Notes under the pieces: model-generated | What the model saw: only the letters and a program-made list of their open reading frames with translations | What the model was told of the DNA's origin: nothing | Databases searched by the model: none | Shown: in pieces, positions 22,882 through 26,051 of the stretch | Numbering within the stretch: the stretch's first letter is position 1 | How the letters are laid out: the number at the start of each line of letters is the position of its first letter | Position numbers and translations under genes: made by a program | Source of the DNA: Candidatus Sumerlaeota bacterium | GTDB lineage: Bacteria > Sumerlaeota > Sumerlaeia > SLMS01 | DNA: 26,051 bases | Direction: 5' to 3' | NCBI GenBank assembly: GCA_020850785.1 | Contig: JADZDZ010000198.1 | Coordinates: forward strand, 1 to 26,051

Positions 22882-24672
22882 TCACTTCCGCGCTTCCGGG
22901 GTGATTTCCTTGGTCAGCTTCCCGCCATTGCGAATGATGACGACTGTGGTCTTTTCGCCGACCTTCATGCCTTCCATTGCGTACATGTAATCGTAGATGT
23001 TTGCCACCTTGCGGCCGCCCAGTTCCACGATGACGTCGCCCTTTTCAAGGCCGGCCTTCGCGGCGGGTCCGTCCTTCATGACGCCGCTCAGCTTCAGCCC
23101 CTCGACCTCCGCCGGGTCGTCGGGGATCGTGCCGGTGTATATACGCGAACCGCCGTGGCTGGGGCCTTCCTGCTTCGTGCGCTCAACGACTGCGTAGGTG
23201 GGACCTTCCTCCGCGATCATCAGCGCCCGCGTGATGTTTGTGCCAAGCTGCGCAATGCGATCCATTCCCTCGTAGTTCAACTTCTCCGCCGTGTCGCTCG
23301 GCTTGTGGTAGTTTTCGTGCGCGCCGGTGAAGAGATTCAGCACCGGAATATTCGCACCGTAGAAGACGCTCGCATCGGTCGGCAGATAGGGGTCCCGGCC
23401 AAGGCTGAGATCGAAACCGGGGCGCATGTTTGCCTTCTCCACGATGGAGGACCACTCCGGCGCGGAGCCAATTCCCTGCACGGTCAGCTTGTTGTCCTTC
23501 ACGTAGCCAACCATGTCCAGATTCAGGTAGGCGTTGATCTTCTTCGGATCGATGACGGCCTTGTCCACGAAGGCTTGGGAGCCCATCACGCCAAGCTCCT
23601 CACCGGACCAGAAGGCAATCGCGACGTTGCGGGGACGCTTCTCCTTCGCAAGGGCGTCGATCATTTCAAGAACGACGGAGACGCCGCTGGCATTGTCGTC
23701 GGCGCCGGGATGAATTTTTCCCGCGTCACCCTCGCCCGCCAGCGAATCGCCACCATCGCCGTGGCCCAGATGATCGTAGTGGGCACCCACGAGCACGAAC
23801 TTGTCGGTGGCGCCCTCCGTGGCGGGCAGGTATCCGATCACGTTGTGTCCCTCGCGTTTGTCCTTCTTGATGGCCGTCGTGATGGTTGCGGTCTTGTTCT
23901 TGATCTCAAAACCCGCGATGTGTGGATTTCCGGAATCGAGTTCCGTCTGAATATCCTTCAGGGATTTTTCCGCGCCCGCAAACAACGCATCGGCGAAGGC
24001 ACCGTCCGCACTGACAGCGATGATCTGCGAACCCGCAACGGATGTGTCAAATCCGATGGGAACCGTCTTTCCCGCGTTGGGAGAGTTCGGTCCCGTGATG
24101 ACGATGACGCCAACGGCGCCCGCTTCGCGCGCGTTCATCACCTTGAAGCGCAATCCCGCGTAACGGCTGAGTTCCTGGCGGAATTTCTCCTCTTTGACGT
24201 CTTCCGGATAGTAGCGAAGCACCACGGCAATTTTTCCCTTCACGTCCAGCCCTTGGAAGCTGTCGTAGGGGGATTCCGAAGACACCGGCGTCTTGATGCC
24301 ATAACCGGCGAACACGAGCGGCGCCGTCACCTTCCCGTTGTCGGAGAAGGACATGCCAACCACGTGCTCCTTGGCGAAGTCCTTCGTTTCGCCACCACTC
24401 GTCAATGAAAGCGACGAGCCTTCGTCCTGCATTCCGGAGACAAATTCAAACGGCATGAGATAGGAATCATGGCCGGGAAGCGGCTTCAGGCCCCTCGCGC
24501 GAAATTGCGCTTCAAGATATTCCGCGGCGATGTGCTCCCCTTCTGTGCCGGTGAGACGCCCCTCCAGCAGCGGCGACGCGAGGAACTCCACATGCGCGCG
24601 CAGGTCCGCCTCGTCCGCGACGGCAACGAATGGCAGCGCGGCAAGAACAGCGATCAGTAACGACTTCCTCAT
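22882..24672 (-). CDS. Secreted M28-family metallopeptidase with C-terminal PDZ domain
   Basis: This 596-residue exported aminopeptidase-like zinc enzyme has a signal peptide at 1-19 (cut near AVA before DEAD). A protease-associated domain (about 95-270, with VFAGYGI, GVIVITGP) is inserted before the peptidase core. The zinc site is visible in order: GAHYDHLGHG (about 295-304), HPGADDNASG (about 319-329), WSGEELGVMGS (about 354-364, with the catalytic Glu pair), LNLDMVG (about 381-387) and HENYHKPSD (about 450-458). A PDZ domain (about 505-590, with AGLEKGDVIVELGG) may bind substrate C-termini. It follows the PD40 protein gene by 34 bases and precedes the SDR gene by 4, forming an operon. It likely acts in the periplasm or outside on peptides. 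Confidence 0.93.
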   Translation of the reverse strand: MRKSLLIAVLAALPFVAVADEADLRAHVEFLASPLLEGRLTGTEGEHIAAEYLEAQFRARGLKPLPGHDSYLMPFEFVSGMQDEGSSLSLTSGGETKDFAKEHVVGMSFSDNGKVTAPLVFAGYGIKTPVSSESPYDSFQGLDVKGKIAVVLRYYPEDVKEEKFRQELSRYAGLRFKVMNAREAGAVGVIVITGPNSPNAGKTVPIGFDTSVAGSQIIAVSADGAFADALFAGAEKSLKDIQTELDSGNPHIAGFEIKNKTATITTAIKKDKREGHNVIGYLPATEGATDKFVLVGAHYDHLGHGDGGDSLAGEGDAGKIHPGADDNASGVSVVLEMIDALAKEKRPRNVAIAFWSGEELGVMGSQAFVDKAVIDPKKINAYLNLDMVGYVKDNKLTVQGIGSAPEWSSIVEKANMRPGFDLSLGRDPYLPTDASVFYGANIPVLNLFTGAHENYHKPSDTAEKLNYEGMDRIAQLGTNITRALMIAEEGPTYAVVERTKQEGPSHGGSRIYTGTIPDDPAEVEGLKLSGVMKDGPAAKAGLEKGDVIVELGGRKVANIYDYMYAMEGMKVGEKTTVVIIRNGGKLTKEITPEARK

Positions 24673-24706
24673 GCTTCATGAATCCTTTCTTGCGATCAAA
24701 ACGGGA

Positions 24707-25864
24707 TTAGATGTGGTTTGCAGCGCGGGCGGGCGCTTTTGCAAGCGCCTCCATGGCTGCCTCATGATTCCAGCGGGCGGTGAAAAGTTGCGACGTGCCC
24801 TTGCGATTCGTCGTCCACACGAGCGACTTGCCATCGGGCGCAAAGACAGGGAGGCCATCAAACCCGTCGGTGTAGGTCACCCGCACGGGCTCCTTCTTCC
24901 CCTCGCGATCCACAAGGTAGAGTTCAAAGTTGGAGAAGCCCTCCTTGTTTGATGCGAAGATGATGTACTCGTTCGTCGGATGAAGGAACGGCGCCCAACT
25001 CATCGCGCCAAAGTCTGTCACGCGCCGTTGATTTTTCCCATCGGCATCGGCAAGATAGACGTCCGCAGTTTCACCCTTTGCGGAGAAACGGCGCCACACG
25101 ATGAACTTCCCATCGTAGGAGAAGAACGGCCCCCCATCGTAGCCGGGAGTGTCCGTGATCTGCCGCACATTTTTCCCATCGGCGTCCATCAGGTAAAGAT
25201 CAGCGAAATACTCCGGTGTCATTTCGCGAATCTTTGATTCCTCCGGCGTGAGGCTCTTCGTGAAGGCAGCGCGGTTGGAACTGAACACGATGGTCTTGCC
25301 ATCGCGCGAATAGGCGCACTCCGCATCGTAGCCCTCCTCCTTCGTGAGCTGCGTCAGCGCCTTCGTGTCGCGGTCATAGCGATAGATGTCAAAATGCGGG
25401 TCGTAGTCCCACGAATAGCGACGCTCCTTGCCGGAGGCGCGGAATTCCAATTCAGCCTTCTGCAACTCGACGGACTTCGGATCACCGTGAGTGGAGGCGA
25501 AAATAACCTGCTGCGAATTTGCCGGATTGATGTAGGAGCAGGTCGTCTTCCCCGTGCCGGGGGAAACGCGCTCCGAATCGCCCGTGTCCAAGTTCAGCAC
25601 ATAGATTTGATACCAGGGGTTCTCCGGCTCGCGCTCACTCTGCAGCGTCAGCAGGGAACCATCGAGCGAAAAATATCCCTCACCGGAACGCTTTCCGTCG
25701 TAGGTGAGTTGGCGCGTTTGCGTGATGAATTGATCACCATCGGCGATCTTGTCGCCCGCCGCCACGCGAATGACCGCGGGCTTCTCCGTCGGGAACGGAT
25801 CGGCGAAAAGCGCGCTGGAAGCCGCAACAATGGCGGCGGCAAAAGAAAACATACGTCCTGTCAT
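24707..25864 (-). CDS. Secreted TolB/PD40-type beta-propeller protein
   Basis: The 385-residue protein has a signal peptide (about 1-21, MFSFAAAIVAASSALFADPF region). It is built of repeated PD40 blades, for example YFSLDGSLLTLQSEREP, AYSRDGKTIVFSSNRA, FFSYDGKFIVWRRF, FLHPTNEYIIFASNKEG and VFAPDGKSLVWTTNRKG, each followed by an LYLMDADGKN-like strand, giving roughly six blades. Such propellers bind proteins or peptides; none has a catalytic motif here. A good ribosome site (GAGG, 8 bases before the ATG) supports the start. It is the first gene of the operon with the M28 peptidase and may feed or guide it, as PD40 propellers often accompany secreted peptidases. TACAAT at the 5' side is a possible -10 box. 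Confidence 0.88.
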   Translation of the reverse strand: MTGRMFSFAAAIVAASSALFADPFPTEKPAVIRVAAGDKIADGDQFITQTRQLTYDGKRSGEGYFSLDGSLLTLQSEREPENPWYQIYVLNLDTGDSERVSPGTGKTTCSYINPANSQQVIFASTHGDPKSVELQKAELEFRASGKERRYSWDYDPHFDIYRYDRDTKALTQLTKEEGYDAECAYSRDGKTIVFSSNRAAFTKSLTPEESKIREMTPEYFADLYLMDADGKNVRQITDTPGYDGGPFFSYDGKFIVWRRFSAKGETADVYLADADGKNQRRVTDFGAMSWAPFLHPTNEYIIFASNKEGFSNFELYLVDREGKKEPVRVTYTDGFDGLPVFAPDGKSLVWTTNRKGTSQLFTARWNHEAAMEALAKAPARAANHI

Positions 25865-26051
25865 TTCAATACCTCAGGATCAAATTGTAAAAGGCTGGTC
25901 ATTGGGGGGAAGGTGGGTCAATGCACTACGCTAGCATTGTCGGTGCCATGAATCCTTCACTCCATCCGAAATGCATCGCATGTGCTTGCCAGCGGCGTTG
26001 AGCGCGCTCCAACGGCCCTGACTCCTTCGCATGGTCGCAAAATCACGTGAA
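25865..26051. other. Intergenic end of window
   Basis: This 187-base stretch upstream of the PD40 gene shows no coding region I can support. On the minus strand TACAAT lies about 20 bases before the ribosome site of the PD40 gene, and TTGACC further upstream is 26 bases away, too far for a standard promoter. No RNA gene or repeat is evident. Confidence 0.5.

Noticed and set aside
22768..24408. Plus-strand open frame of about 546 codons opposite the M28 peptidase gene
   Set aside because: It overlaps a complete peptidase gene with all zinc-site motifs; its translation is low-complexity and family-free.
1..26051. CRISPR arrays, insertion sequences, prophage or attachment sites
   Set aside because: I saw no regularly spaced repeats, transposase-like proteins, integrase or tRNA-adjacent duplications.

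Overview
The window (26,051 bases, GC-rich) looks like chromosomal DNA from a Gram-negative-type bacterium. No plasmid, phage or insertion-sequence genes are visible. Two pseudopilins carry a very regular AFTLIELLIVVAIIAILAAIAVPNFLEAQ-type N-terminus, and PD40 propeller, M28 peptidase and KamA-family proteins are present. This mix recalls deep-branching PVC or Sumerlaeota/Hydrogenedentota-like genomes, but the taxon is a guess without 16S or marker genes.

Layout. 1-3675 (minus): a secreted type I pullulanase, cut by the window start, follows a DraG-fold protein that has lost its metal-ligand aspartates. 3757-4687 (plus): a CYTH phosphohydrolase and a small FtsB/DivIC-like membrane protein end at a strong bidirectional terminator. 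4772-6423 (minus): two adjacent single-pass membrane coiled-coil proteins of unknown function. 6599-7576 (plus): a FemAB/GNAT-like acyltransferase. 7787-9437 (plus): two tandem pseudopilin genes that share a near-identical DNA block. The second has a good Shine-Dalgarno and ATG that are out of frame across an (AG)6 repeat, so it is a candidate phase-variable gene. 9496-10104 (plus): riboflavin synthase, whose ATG lies just after a terminator. 10278-12967 (minus): a ferredoxin, FtsY and a glycosyltransferase, probably one operon. 13205-13295: tRNA-Ser(GGA). 13308-16134 (minus): MetY and a cardiolipin synthase. 22095-25864 (minus): a secreted PD40 propeller protein, a secreted M28 peptidase with a PDZ domain, and an extended SDR, tightly spaced.

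The most interesting region is the five-gene plus-strand operon at 16432-22051. It encodes a divergent, long KamA-family radical-SAM 2,3-aminomutase, the two subunits of a PcaIJ-like 3-oxoacid CoA-transferase, a glutamate-1-semialdehyde-aminotransferase-like class III aminotransferase, and a PcaF-like 3-oxoadipyl-CoA thiolase. Read in order they suggest a complete route: alpha-amino acid to beta-amino acid (aminomutase), to beta-keto acid (aminotransferase), to beta-ketoacyl-CoA (CoA-transferase), to acetyl-CoA plus a shortened acyl-CoA (thiolase). The last three steps resemble the end of the beta-ketoadipate pathway, yet no ring-cleavage genes are present. The aminomutase also lacks the two aspartates that hold the lysine side chain in classical KamA. 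I therefore propose 2-aminoadipate to 3-aminoadipate to 3-oxoadipate to succinyl-CoA plus acetyl-CoA as the leading hypothesis, with glutamate as an alternative substrate. To my knowledge this combination is not a described pathway, but I could not run a search.
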